Shown piece by piece: positions 22,531 to 31,486 of a DNA stretch of 64,000 nt. The notes below the pieces were generated by a model, which ran no database searches, was not told the DNA's origin, and was given only the letters and a program-made list of their open reading frames with translations. Position 1 is the stretch's first letter, and each line of letters opens with the position of its first letter. Source of the stretch: Seminavis robusta (Eukaryota > Bacillariophyta > Bacillariophyceae > Naviculales > Naviculaceae); NCBI GenBank assembly GCA_903772945.1, contig CAICTM010000057.1:40001-104000 (forward strand), in the 5' to 3' direction. The position numbers were made by a program, and so were the translations under genes.

Positions 22531-22923
22531 CTAGTCGGTTCCCAGGAAATGAAGTTGCAAAGAAATCTCCAACAGATTGTCTTCCAAACTTGTGCAGAAA
22601 CTTGCCATCTCTTCTTCCGAGACATTGTCCAGCATCGAGGAAAACCTTTGCTGAAGCTCCACCTCCAAACTCCTAGATAGTTTCTCCTTGGTGATTTCGC
22701 CGTGTACCGGTACTGTCATGGTCGACACCTCTCTTTGGATGAGGTTGGTCACCCTGACCCCTCTTTTCGCTGCGAACGTAGAGTGTCCCGGTTTGTTGGA
22801 GGGACTTCTTGTCTCGGTGTATGATGTTGTGTGAACTCCTGTAGTAAAGGATGAGCACTCAGGCGCAGCGGTGAAGAGAACGGCCAGTCCAAGGAGAACG
22901 GAAGCTTTTGAGATGATAGTCAT
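22531..22923 (-). CDS. Small presequence-bearing protein of unknown function
   Basis: Single-exon frame of 130 aa from a good ATG (22921-22923). Residues 1-25 form a signal peptide (SVLLGLAVLFTAAPECSSF), whose Cys-Ser-Ser-Phe junction resembles the plastid-entry motif of diatoms. A Ser/Thr-rich segment follows. From about residue 75 the chain is helical and acidic, with heptad-like Leu spacing (KLSRSLEVELQQRFSSMLDNV, then SEEEMASFCTSLEDNLLEIS). I recognise no family. Length and organisation fit a small plastid or secreted protein. It could also be a fragment, since it ends without a recognised domain. Confidence 0.5.
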   Translation of the reverse strand: MTIISKASVLLGLAVLFTAAPECSSFTTGVHTTSYTETRSPSNKPGHSTFAAKRGVRVTNLIQREVSTMTVPVHGEITKEKLSRSLEVELQQRFSSMLDNVSEEEMASFCTSLEDNLLEISLQLHFLGTD

Positions 22924-23535
22924 GCTACTCAGGCTGTACCACTGAATTTGGCGGATATACGACAGGATAGCTATACGGATGTTGCTTTTCTGATAGATAG
23001 CTCTCTACCGTAGCTAGATTGTGAGCAATATAAAAATGGTATAAGCAGGAGATGAGACTCTACTGTATCTTGATACACCTGGTGACAAGGAAGGTCTTGC
23101 TCTGACAAGGTAACACTGCGCGGCGACACCTCTCTGTCCCTCTTTAGTCGTTTCCTCGCCAGTCCGAACAGGGTAGACACAGAGTCTATAGTCGTCGAGT
23201 CGGCTGCTAAGCAAGCATTCAGCTGGGAGCAACTCGAACCGGTTGATGACAAGCCTCGAGTTGATACACCCCCCATGCCAACACAGCAAGCGCGTCTGCC
23301 ACCGACCTTCGAGCTTTCGCATCTTTTCTTTCGTTGCTTGGAACCTTTCCACACACTTTACAACAGTTTCTATTTCGAGCTACAGTTTGTATCAGCATTC
23401 TAGCTAAGAGGTTGCTATTGCAGTTGCTAGCCACGGTGGCGATGCTCTTTTTTAAAAGCCTTTTTCTTTTGCTTGGCAGACGGTCTCAACAACCAATGTG
23501 AAAACCGGTATGGTTGAACACAAAGGGGGCGTTCT
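22924..23535. other. Intergenic, no gene seen
   Basis: About 600 bases between the small plastid-like protein and the stop of the cyclase gene. Overlapping short frames on the minus strand are mutually inconsistent and carry no motif. Confidence 0.4.
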
Positions 23536-26500
23536 TCAAACCGACACAACGTGGCTTCGCAGCTCGGTGTCAGTGAGATTTTCTGGCTCCGACGTATTTT
23601 CTGGGGTGCCCTCGTGCTCTTCACCGACCGAATTTGTCAGTGCGCTTTGGACTGAGCCAGGCTCAGCCAAAATTCGATCATGCGGGCTTTGCAGATCAGG
23701 ACCAATAACGGGCGATGAGTTCATGGGAGCTGTTTCTGGGATGCATATTTGTTCTTCTAGATTCTTGGTAGTACTGGTATCGGGATCCTGACTCTCGGGC
23801 TCAACATCAAACGGATTCGATGAGAGATCAAGGTTCTCATCAAAGGCCATGAAACCACTCGACTGAGAATCGTTTCCGGAGGAAGCTACATTTGCCCAAT
23901 AGCTGTATCAAACATTCGTACCGGTAGCAGCCAGACACGTAGTCAGTTAGGGAGACCGACAAAGACAGAGATCTAGCTAGTTCTTGCTTGAAACTTACGT
24001 CTGTAATTGCCCTTTTCCCTTGGCTGCCACCAAAGTGTCCCTCCGCTCAAGCCACGAACCCTTCCCAAAGGCTCGGAGCTCCTCCGCTGTGCATTCTGAT
24101 AGATGGATTCTCCCGCCTTGACCTGTAGTCTCGATTCGGCTTGCGGTGTTGACTGACGATGTAGCAACGTAAAACCAACGGGGTTAGATATGAGCGACGT
24201 TGCCGTTGAATCGAGCTGCCCTTCGAGGATGCGTTTACCTGTATCTCCAAAGAGCTGGAACCTGCATCTCTGCCCACGAAGCACACCAGCCTGTCCCAAA
24301 AAAGCCCAAAAGAAAGGATTTGAGAAAGCGCGAAGGGAGATCCTAAAGCATCGCCGCAAAGATCCTCACAGTAACTGGAGAACTGTTGGCAAGGGGCGGC
24401 AACAACGAGACGGCCAAGTTAGCTTGCATGTCATGACTTCATACGATGATACCATCACGATCAAGGTGCATTTACTCACCAAGCATAGTTGAAAGGGAGG
24501 GATTGTGCAGAAGCATTGGTTAGAAGGGAAAGTGGCAGAACACTCAACCCCCAATGAAAGGCTGCTTGTATCTGCCTACCTGGGCCGCTATGCAAGCCGA
24601 CTCTGAGCTGGAGATTTTTTGTCTCTGGGCCCAAGCGAGAAGCAAGGGATTTCACTACTTCCACCATCTTTGTGAGGCAGTCATTTGAGAACCTTGTCAT
24701 CACTACGGCATGCTTGGGGTTAGAATTGGGAACACCGCATACTGTGTAGAAAAGGCGATATGTGAGCAGCATGCTGCCATGATGGCGTTGTGGTTGGGCG
24801 TGACATGTAGTTTCCTATACTTACCTGCCAAGTAGCAGTCTTGTGCAAACAGAGTTGACAGCGAAAGATGATCAAACCACTGGTTAGAATGTTTGACCAT
24901 CGTTTGGTCGCCATGTCGATTAGATGAGACCTGTGCGTACCTCCAATCTAAATCATATTCGGCGCGGTATCGAAAAGAAAGTTTGGAAGTGTTGAGAAAA
25001 ACCAGTTCCAGAATAGAGCAGCTGGGACAGAAGGAAATGCTTACCGTTTCGACCTTGAACACTTTACGTTTCATAGCAATTGCATCGAAGGAATTGTATA
25101 GACACTCCAGTAGGTGGAAGACATCATGTGGTGTGCGATCAGCCGACCACTGTACCCGCAGCAAACAAAGATTGAGAAAGAATATGTGAGAAGGCCTCGC
25201 TGGCTATCAGACGGATGGATGCAAGCAAACACGAGGAAGCGCTCACCGCCGTGAAGCCTTTCAAGTCAGCAAACATGACTGTTGCATCTTTGTACCAGTC
25301 GGCAATTGGCTGTCCATCTCCTGCCCTGCTACTATCATCCATGCAATAGGCTTCAAGTCCTTCCCTTGATAGCCAGCCCAGACGCAACACATTCTTTGCC
25401 CTTTTCTGATTTTGATGTTCAGCTGCATCGTACATTCTCGATTGGACTTCCTGCGGGAACAACGAGTTCACAATAGCACCTGTATGCACTGCGCGACTCA
25501 TGACAATCTCCTGTCTCATCTGGACACAACGCTCAAACGCAATGAACACCAAAGCAGTGACGAAGAAGATGAATACAACAGCCATCGTGTAGACAGCAGG
25601 CTTGTTTGTTCTGTACTCGTCTTCCGTATCCTGACTGGGATAAACTCGCAACGTGTAGAGGCCAAAGCTGGGGTGAAGCGGCACCGTGAGGTATCCCCGT
25701 GTCTCGGGACTGGCCGTGCCCTTGACAAATGCTGTCACATCCTGAAAGGCCATCATTTCCGAGTACTTCTCGTCGTGGTAGTCTCCCTGTCCGAGGATGG
25801 TGACATCATGTCCATCGAGGCGGTAGCTAAAGGTTTGCCCAAAGGAATTGGATAAGACGCAGATAATGCCTCGCGCATTTGATGGCAGAACACCTTGAAA
25901 GTACATTCGCCAGTAGAGATTCGAGATCAAAGCACCCGCCATCTTTCTGGTGGTGACATTGAAGGAATCAAACACGGGATAGGCAAGGTAGGAGAGCGGA
26001 TCTTCGAGGTACTCGTCAACTTTGTTTCGATACTGGCTGGCTTTGATGTTTGCCGTTACCTGCTGGAAGAAGGAGGGCAGAGGGACTGAAATTCGGTTGA
26101 TGATAACTTTTGGGTCAGCCATCAAGGTACCTAGCAAATCAATGCCTTGAAAGACTTTTGCATGAACAAAGTTGAGATTGATCAATTGCTGTCTCCCCTT
26201 GTTGACCGGAGTTCGCTGCCAGGAGGGTAGGTATGGTCCCGTTCCATCAGGTTCCGCGGTTCTATTCTTCTGCGGATTCCAGATTCTTGGTCGGAAACCA
26301 GATCCATCCTGAAGAACATTGGCATCGGCTGGTGCATCCAATCCGTGCTGCTGCGGTAGTTGTCGACGACCCGAGCCGTCTTCCTCGGGCTGTTCGTCGT
26401 CAAATCTCCTAAAGTCGGGAAAGTACTCATCTTGTACCTTGGTGAGCTGCTGATCCTGCGAAAAGCCCTCATTGATCTTGAAGCGATTCTCCATGGTATA

Positions 26501-27067
26501 GTTTTCCCAAGCAGGCCGCTTTTCCTCTGTCACCACGGGACACCAATGAATGACCAACGAATCCGAGAGGACACGTACATCGGAGCCTCTCACGGCAAAG
26601 TTGGAGACGGTGACAAACGGAAACTCGGATCCACTGTCCAAAGCATAGGTGGTTATGGCGTTGGCCAAGCTCCCAATGGCCACCAACTTTCTCTCGACGG
26701 CGGACCGAAAGGCATCCGTGACTTGGTCGGCGTGAATGTAAAAGGCGTCTTCAAAATCGTCCTTTTCCTTGGCCCTCGTGTAGACGAAGACTCCAGCAGA
26801 CACCAAGGCTGCCACCGCAATCAGCAGGAACATGACCAAGAAACGCAACCAAACGACGGCTCGATTCTCTCGTACAGCCAACGTTTGCTCGGTTTCTCGA
26901 CGCAACCTTTGTTGCTCCTTTCGATTGACACTGTCGGGCTCAATCGACTCGCTGAACCCGCTGGCATCGTTCATGGAAAAATCGCCGCTGCTATGAGATC
27001 TTATGTGCATCGTGAAGTCCTTGCTGCGATGAGCTTTCATGGCGTCGGTTGCTGCAGAATCCGTCAT
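23536..27067 (-). CDS. Receptor-type class III nucleotide cyclase (guanylyl/adenylyl cyclase)
   Basis: Nine exons give 895 aa: 27067-25247, 25149-25045, 24947-24941, 24839-24825, 24741-24580, 24374-24370, 24290-24239, 24152-23999 and 23902-23536. All introns are GT-AG (79-205 nt) and all phases agree. The N-terminus is cytosolic, TM1 is at 70-97, a ~395-residue extracellular CHASE-like sensor follows, and TM2 is near 493-511. The cyclase domain has both metal aspartates (FADLKGF, D601; ETIGDCY, D645), the transition-state pair N724/R728 (VNTASR), and the motif GLHSGPVTAGVLRG. Base-selecting positions read Glu641 (KVET), as in guanylyl cyclases, and Gln717 (FQLFGD), which is neither the guanylyl Cys nor the adenylyl Asp, so the substrate is uncertain. 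The ATG at 27067 is preferred over an upstream GTG frame. The product is an integral membrane receptor producing cGMP or cAMP. Confidence 0.87.
24370..24374 (-). other. 5-nt micro-exon of the cyclase gene
   Basis: The sequence is TTACT, with CTCCAG before it and GTGAGG after it. It completes Val704 and encodes Thr705, restoring SGPVTAGVLRG between the exons ending at 24580 and starting at 24290. Those two exons are out of phase with each other, so an insert of 2 mod 3 bases is required, and this is the only candidate I found that gives the motif. Confidence 0.78.
24825..24839 (-). other. 15-nt micro-exon of the cyclase gene
   Basis: The sequence is ACTGCTACTTGGCAG, flanked by ACAAG and GTAAGT. 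It encodes the end of Asp645, then Cys-Tyr-Leu-Ala and the first base of Val650. The frame and the family motif are continuous only if it is included. Confidence 0.85.
24941..24947 (-). other. 7-nt micro-exon of the cyclase gene
   Basis: The sequence is ATTGGAG, with TTTAG before it and GTACGC after it. It supplies Ile-Gly and the first base of the second metal-binding Asp. Joining the flanking exons directly would break the frame and lose the catalytic motif, whereas including the seven bases restores VETIGDCYLA exactly. Confidence 0.85.
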
Positions 27068-27606
27068 CTTGGAGGGTACAGGGTACACTGATCGCAAGGG
27101 GTGAACTTGTTTCGACGCGGAAACTTTTGGAATGTCTTTTTTGGGGGGAGGGAGTGGGATAAGTTTGTTCGTTGTGTGGCGGAATGCGGAGGCACGTGCG
27201 GAACATCGCACCGAGGCGCACCTTTACCGTACTGTACAGTAGGTACTAGTGACTGGTACCTGTATTAATGTATTAATACCTCCGAACCTCCGAACTTGCT
27301 GTAGAAAACTTGGCGACTGGCCTTATTAATACCGTACAAACTTGGACTCAACTTGGTCATGTTTGGTGATGGAGGGGTTCTTTGTGTCATCCTTTTCCCT
27401 TCGCAAAACATAAGTAAGCTATAATAAGTATTACTTGAAGTCAGACAGATTTAACTAAAGTGGTCAAACTCGACTCCATCATGACAATTCGGCAATTGGA
27501 TCATTTTAGTATAGATGTCCACCACTGACCTCCCATAATATTTATTGAAGCAAGAATTGAAAGTGGCTACTGTAGTACCGGTCCGGGTACCGTTCCCGTA
27601 CTGGAT
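27068..27606. other. Intergenic upstream of the cyclase gene
   Basis: AT-rich spacer with GTACTGTACAGTAGGTACTAG and CCGGTCCGGGTACCG clusters at its ends. It probably contains the cyclase promoter, but no element can be assigned. Confidence 0.4.
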
Positions 27607-28061
27607 ACACTCCTCCCTTTATATTAAGAGAGTCGGAGATAAAAGATGTCCAGTACTGAGGTTTGCTGGAATGTTTGCACTTGAGCTAAGATAGCCAGTA
27701 AGCACTCTCCCTTGGGCACATAAGAGATTGAGAGAAATACAATGACAATTTTCTACAACAAAATTCCTTAAAAACAGGTGCCAAAAGTCAAAAGTTTTGC
27801 CTCCGGCGGATGATACATTGCTCTTCCCTTTTTCCTCCTAAGGGTATGTTCAGTAAGGTGGCAAGCAGAGTAGCAAGGTTTGTATGTACCATACTACTAG
27901 TATGGTCAATAGAAATGACAAGAAAGCTAAGATGTTGCCTTTGGACCCTGAATCTTAACAATATTCTAAGAAGATTCTCAGTGCAGATATTTGAGTTTTT
28001 GCTAAGATGCCTTTAGGGTTCAGGTGAACTTAGAGGTATCTTAATATAAAGGGAGGAGTGT
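27607..28061. mobile_element. Candidate MITE/foldback element with perfect 23-bp terminal inverted repeats
   Basis: The 23 bases at 27607-27629 (starting ACACTCCTCCC) are the exact reverse complement of 28039-28061. The ~410-bp interior has no coding frame and repeats the word GCTAAGAT three times (about 27690, 27927 and 28001). No clear target-site duplication is visible beside the ends. Length, noncoding interior and perfect ends fit a nonautonomous DNA transposon. No matching transposase lies in the window. Confidence 0.6.
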
Positions 28062-28310
28062 GTTTTACAATAACCGAGGTAGCGCTTTTTTAGTAGCCGC
28101 TCCGTATGACATACACTACCTAGTGGCGTGCCGATACCGGTACCAGGTAGTGGACGAGCCAGAAGCCACCGGTGCGAGTCGCGATATCGGAAGCAGCTGA
28201 GGAGCAATACCGCTGGAGTTCGGGAGTTCAGAAGTTCGGACAGTCACTCAAACATCACCTTCAAACATCACCAGCTTGGAAGGTCCCGGAAAACATAAAA
28301 ATCTGGAATT

Positions 28311-28560
28311 GAATTCATCAACAATTAATTATATAGTTTTATCACCATTCATCACAGATATCATTCATCATTTTCATCACCATTAATTACTATTTAACAT
28401 AACGGTGATGAATTCATCACCATTCATCATTACCTATAGTAAAACAGTACTAATTTTCATTACCATTCAGCTCCAGTCATTACGGATTCATCATTTTCAT
28501 CCCAATTCATCCATTCAACAAATTGGTGAATTCATCACCAGTATTCAATAATTTATGATA
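28311..28560. repeat. ATTCATCA-rich degenerate tandem tract
   Basis: About 250 bases built from variants of ATTCATCA and CACCATTCATCA interspersed with short A/T runs. Spacing is irregular, so this is a decayed simple repeat rather than a clean minisatellite. It is noncoding. Confidence 0.65.
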
Positions 28561-28638
28561 TTTGAATTATTTCAGCATTTGCAGCACCTTCTTTGTTTTT
28601 TGGCCACCACAAAACAGTACCAGTATCTGACACCTATG

Positions 28639-29070
28639 AGATCAGGTGGAGGCAGGCGCTTCAAGGATGAATTGGCTCACGGAGGAAATGCGGGCTGGCG
28701 GTAACAGCAGTGGAATGATTGGTAATTGGTACCAATCCAAGCCAAGTATGCCGGTGCTGGTCTCTCTTATGCCGATTTGTACACTCTTGCTGGAGGTGGG
28801 TTGATAGTTAGTTGTGTCCAATCTATTGGATTGGTAACTTTGCCTGCTGTGTGGCTAATCTTTTTACCTCACTTTTTTCTTTCTAACACATAGCTATCTG
28901 TTTTCCCATTAGTTGCTTCTACCAAGCAAATGGGCGGCCCAACCATTGGTTGGAGTTCCGGACGCACTGATCAACCCGAAGAATATCACCTTTTGATGCT
29001 TCGTATGGGTGGCTGGTGGCTAGCTCTGGGAACTCTCCAAGCAGTCCTCATATTTGGCCTAGCTAGCGGT
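28639..29070 (+). pseudogene. Broken class I haem peroxidase (ascorbate/cytochrome c peroxidase family)
   Basis: Three pieces of the family consensus occur in order. First comes SGGGRRFKDELAHGGNAG, encoded around 28644-28697. Next, after a disturbed stretch where two frames are needed, KYAGAGLSYADLYTLAG is encoded at about 28742-28795. The last piece, VASTKQMGGPTIGWSSGRTD, is encoded after a good 117-nt intron (28796-28912, GTGGGT/TTAG). These match the loop after the distal haem pocket and the proximal-side region of ascorbate and cytochrome c peroxidases. The N-terminal half with the distal His is absent, the first two pieces are separated by a frameshift, and the similarity fades after RTDQPEE. 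It is probably a decayed gene copy. Confidence 0.72.
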
Positions 29071-29196
29071 AACAGCACTTCCTGTCGATCGTCTCGTGGA
29101 CAAGAGAATCTCTTCAGATAAAGCTAATGCGAGCTAAATTTCCTTATCAAGCTACTCTACCGATCGCTATATATAGTAGATACAGAACCAAACAAC

Positions 29197-30828
29197 TCAC
29201 ACATTTGGACAGCCATTGGCGATAGCCCACTTCAAAACCTTGCTGTGTCCAAACTGCGATGCATGGACGCAAGTATCTTGGTCCCATGGACAACCATTCG
29301 CCCGTAACCACTTTAGCGTCTCCAATTGACCACCTTTGGCAGCAGCGGCACAGGTATCTTCATCCCATGGACAGCCATTTTCGTGTGCCCATCGAAGGGT
29401 TTCAATATCTCCACACTCGGCAGCACTACTGCACACTTCTTCATCCCAGGGACACCCATTGGCCTGTAGCCACTTCAAAGTCTCCAAATGCCCATTTGCT
29501 GCGGCCATGGCACAAGCATGTTCATCCCATGGACAACCATTCTCTCTGGCCCATCTCAGAACATCCATTTCTCCCTTGCTTGCAGCCTTGTAACATGCAC
29601 TCTCATCCCATGGACAGCCATTTGCTCTTGCCCACTTGAGTGTTGTCAAACGACCACCACATGCAGCAAATGCGCAGGTCTCCTCATCCCAAGGGCAACC
29701 ATTTGCACGGGCCCACGCAAGGATTTCTGTGTGGCCACCACATCCAGCCAGCGAGCAGGTTCTGGTATCCCAGGGACAGTCATGTGCACGGGCCCACTTG
29801 AGTATATGCAGATGACCCTTGTGAGCTGCCTCTGTGCAGGTTCTTTCATCCCAGGGGCATCCATTCTCACGGGCCCACTGGAGGATATGCAAATGACCAC
29901 GCTCTGCAGCTGCAGCACAGGTCATTTCATCCCATGGACACACATTGGCACGAGCCCATTTCAATGCTTCCAATTGTCCATTTCTAGCAGCTTTCTTGCA
30001 GGTATCTTCTTGCCAGGGGCATCCATTTTCCCTGGCCCACATGAGAACTTCTAACTGTCCATGCTCGGCGGCAGCAGCGCAAGTCCACTCATCCCAAGGG
30101 CAGCCTTGTCCGTGAGCCCATTTCAGAATATCCAAATATCCACTTGTGGCAGCTTGTGTGCATGTGCTTTCATCCCAGGGACAGCCATTTTCATGAGCCC
30201 ATTTCAATGTTGCTAAATGACCATGTTTGGCAGCTTCAGCACAAGTAGATTCATCCCATGGATACCCCTTTTCACGGGCCCACTTTAAAACGTCCAAACT
30301 TCCAATCTTGGCGGCTCCTCGACAGACATGACTCGCAAGCGAGTCGACGGAAGCATCATCCTTGACCCAAAACTCGGCGGAGGGTACATTGGCAAAGGCG
30401 GCGCGGTGGGTGGTGTCATGGCTGGTCGCGTTGCGAAGGGTGTCTTCATCGTGGTCACGAACCAGAGGAGGCTGCGTCTGTGCGCGACAGAATGCTTCGT
30501 ACAAGTGCTTGAGGCGGGAGTTGACACTGGCAACATACACAAAGTTTCCCATGCCAACAAACGGCAGAACATTATCGACCCAGACATCGGATCGATTCAA
30601 CAGGGCAACATCGTCATCCGAAGTAGCGATTCTGTGCCGAGCCTTGGAAGAGACGCAGTCTCCAGCTTCGTCTGTTAGTTTGGCCTTTTTGAGGGGAACG
30701 GTTGCTTGGGACTCTTTGGTGGTACCGGTAGTCATGGTGGAAGGCATCGCAAGGTGCTGCTGCAAGGCAAGAGACACAGCCAGAATGCAATATATATTAT
30801 GGCAACGAGAGACAAGAAACGAGAGCAT
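29197..30828 (-). CDS. Ankyrin-like repeat protein with 27-residue CPWDE repeats
   Basis: Single-exon gene of 543 aa. The N-terminal ~110 residues contain PLKKAKL (a possible nuclear signal) and an F-box-like helical stretch (WVDNVLPFVGMGNFVYVASVNSRLKHLY). From residue 189 to the end run thirteen 27-residue units, each beginning C/YPWDE and containing TC..AA..GHLE.LKWA.ENG, preceded by a half unit. This is the short ankyrin variant widespread in algae, oomycetes and large algal viruses, and a protein-binding role is likely. An alternative start at the ATG of 30745-30747 (MPSTMTTG) would remove a mildly hydrophobic leader. The combination of an F-box-like start and binding repeats suggests, but does not prove, an E3 ligase adaptor. 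Confidence 0.82.
   Translation of the reverse strand: MLSFLVSRCHNIYCILAVSLALQQHLAMPSTMTTGTTKESQATVPLKKAKLTDEAGDCVSSKARHRIATSDDDVALLNRSDVWVDNVLPFVGMGNFVYVASVNSRLKHLYEAFCRAQTQPPLVRDHDEDTLRNATSHDTTHRAAFANVPSAEFWVKDDASVDSLASHVCRGAAKIGSLDVLKWAREKGYPWDESTCAEAAKHGHLATLKWAHENGCPWDESTCTQAATSGYLDILKWAHGQGCPWDEWTCAAAAEHGQLEVLMWARENGCPWQEDTCKKAARNGQLEALKWARANVCPWDEMTCAAAAERGHLHILQWARENGCPWDERTCTEAAHKGHLHILKWARAHDCPWDTRTCSLAGCGGHTEILAWARANGCPWDEETCAFAACGGRLTTLKWARANGCPWDESACYKAASKGEMDVLRWARENGCPWDEHACAMAAANGHLETLKWLQANGCPWDEEVCSSAAECGDIETLRWAHENGCPWDEDTCAAAAKGGQLETLKWLRANGCPWDQDTCVHASQFGHSKVLKWAIANGCPNV
29203..30264 (-). repeat. 81-nt coding tandem repeat (13 units)
   Basis: This is the DNA encoding the 27-residue ankyrin-like units. 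Every unit keeps the 81-nt length and the CCATGGACA/CCAGGGACA core that encodes C-P-W, with no indels between units. Synonymous and replacement differences are many, so the array is not the product of very recent expansion. Confidence 0.85.
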
Positions 30829-31486
30829 TAGCCATCGAGTTGCACCCTTTGGCTGCCCTTCTGCTGTCGGGTGGGGAAGCTAAAACGGCTTGCTTTGACG
30901 CTTTGACCAGCGAGGAACCGCATCAGGACCAGACACCAGACACCACATAACAATCTCTAAGATCAAAAAGTCATAAGAAGTCATCTAAAGTTGCTCCTCC
31001 ACCGATACTGTAGTCCCGCAAACCCAGGCCATTTACCACACATACTGTCTTTCGGTTGTACATGTACACTGTACACTTTGACCCTAAAAAATAACACGAC
31101 GCGACGCCTCGAGGAGTTTTCGGTTGTAGCTCCAGAAAAGTAGGGTTAGGTTTTGGGTTCAACTTTAGAAGCAAGCCAGCGAGCGCGGAGGCTCGCTTGT
31201 TTGGCGCTCACAAAAATTGGAAGTGCGGGCATGCATGGCGGAAGTTCGAGAAGAAAACATCATCTTCTTCGAATTTCATCGCCAACAGAGGCCACACGGC
31301 CACACGGATACCGGCGATCAACAAAAGTGGCCCGTCTGTTTCCTATTCCAAGGTTGGCTGCTGGCAGGTTACTGCACCAGCGGTCGCTTGGTGATAGGAT
31401 AGCTCCAGCTAGAGCTAGCTTATCATCCGGTCCAACACAGATTGCTGCCCCGAATCCAGCCAGAAGAAAGTTTCCCACAGACCATC
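30829..31486. other. Intergenic between divergent genes
   Basis: About 660 bases between the ankyrin gene (minus) and the kinase gene (plus). No ATG-initiated frame joins the kinase, because the frame open from 31442 begins at TTG. Upstream sequence includes GTACATGTACACTGTACAC (about 31057-31075). No promoter element can be assigned. Confidence 0.4.
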
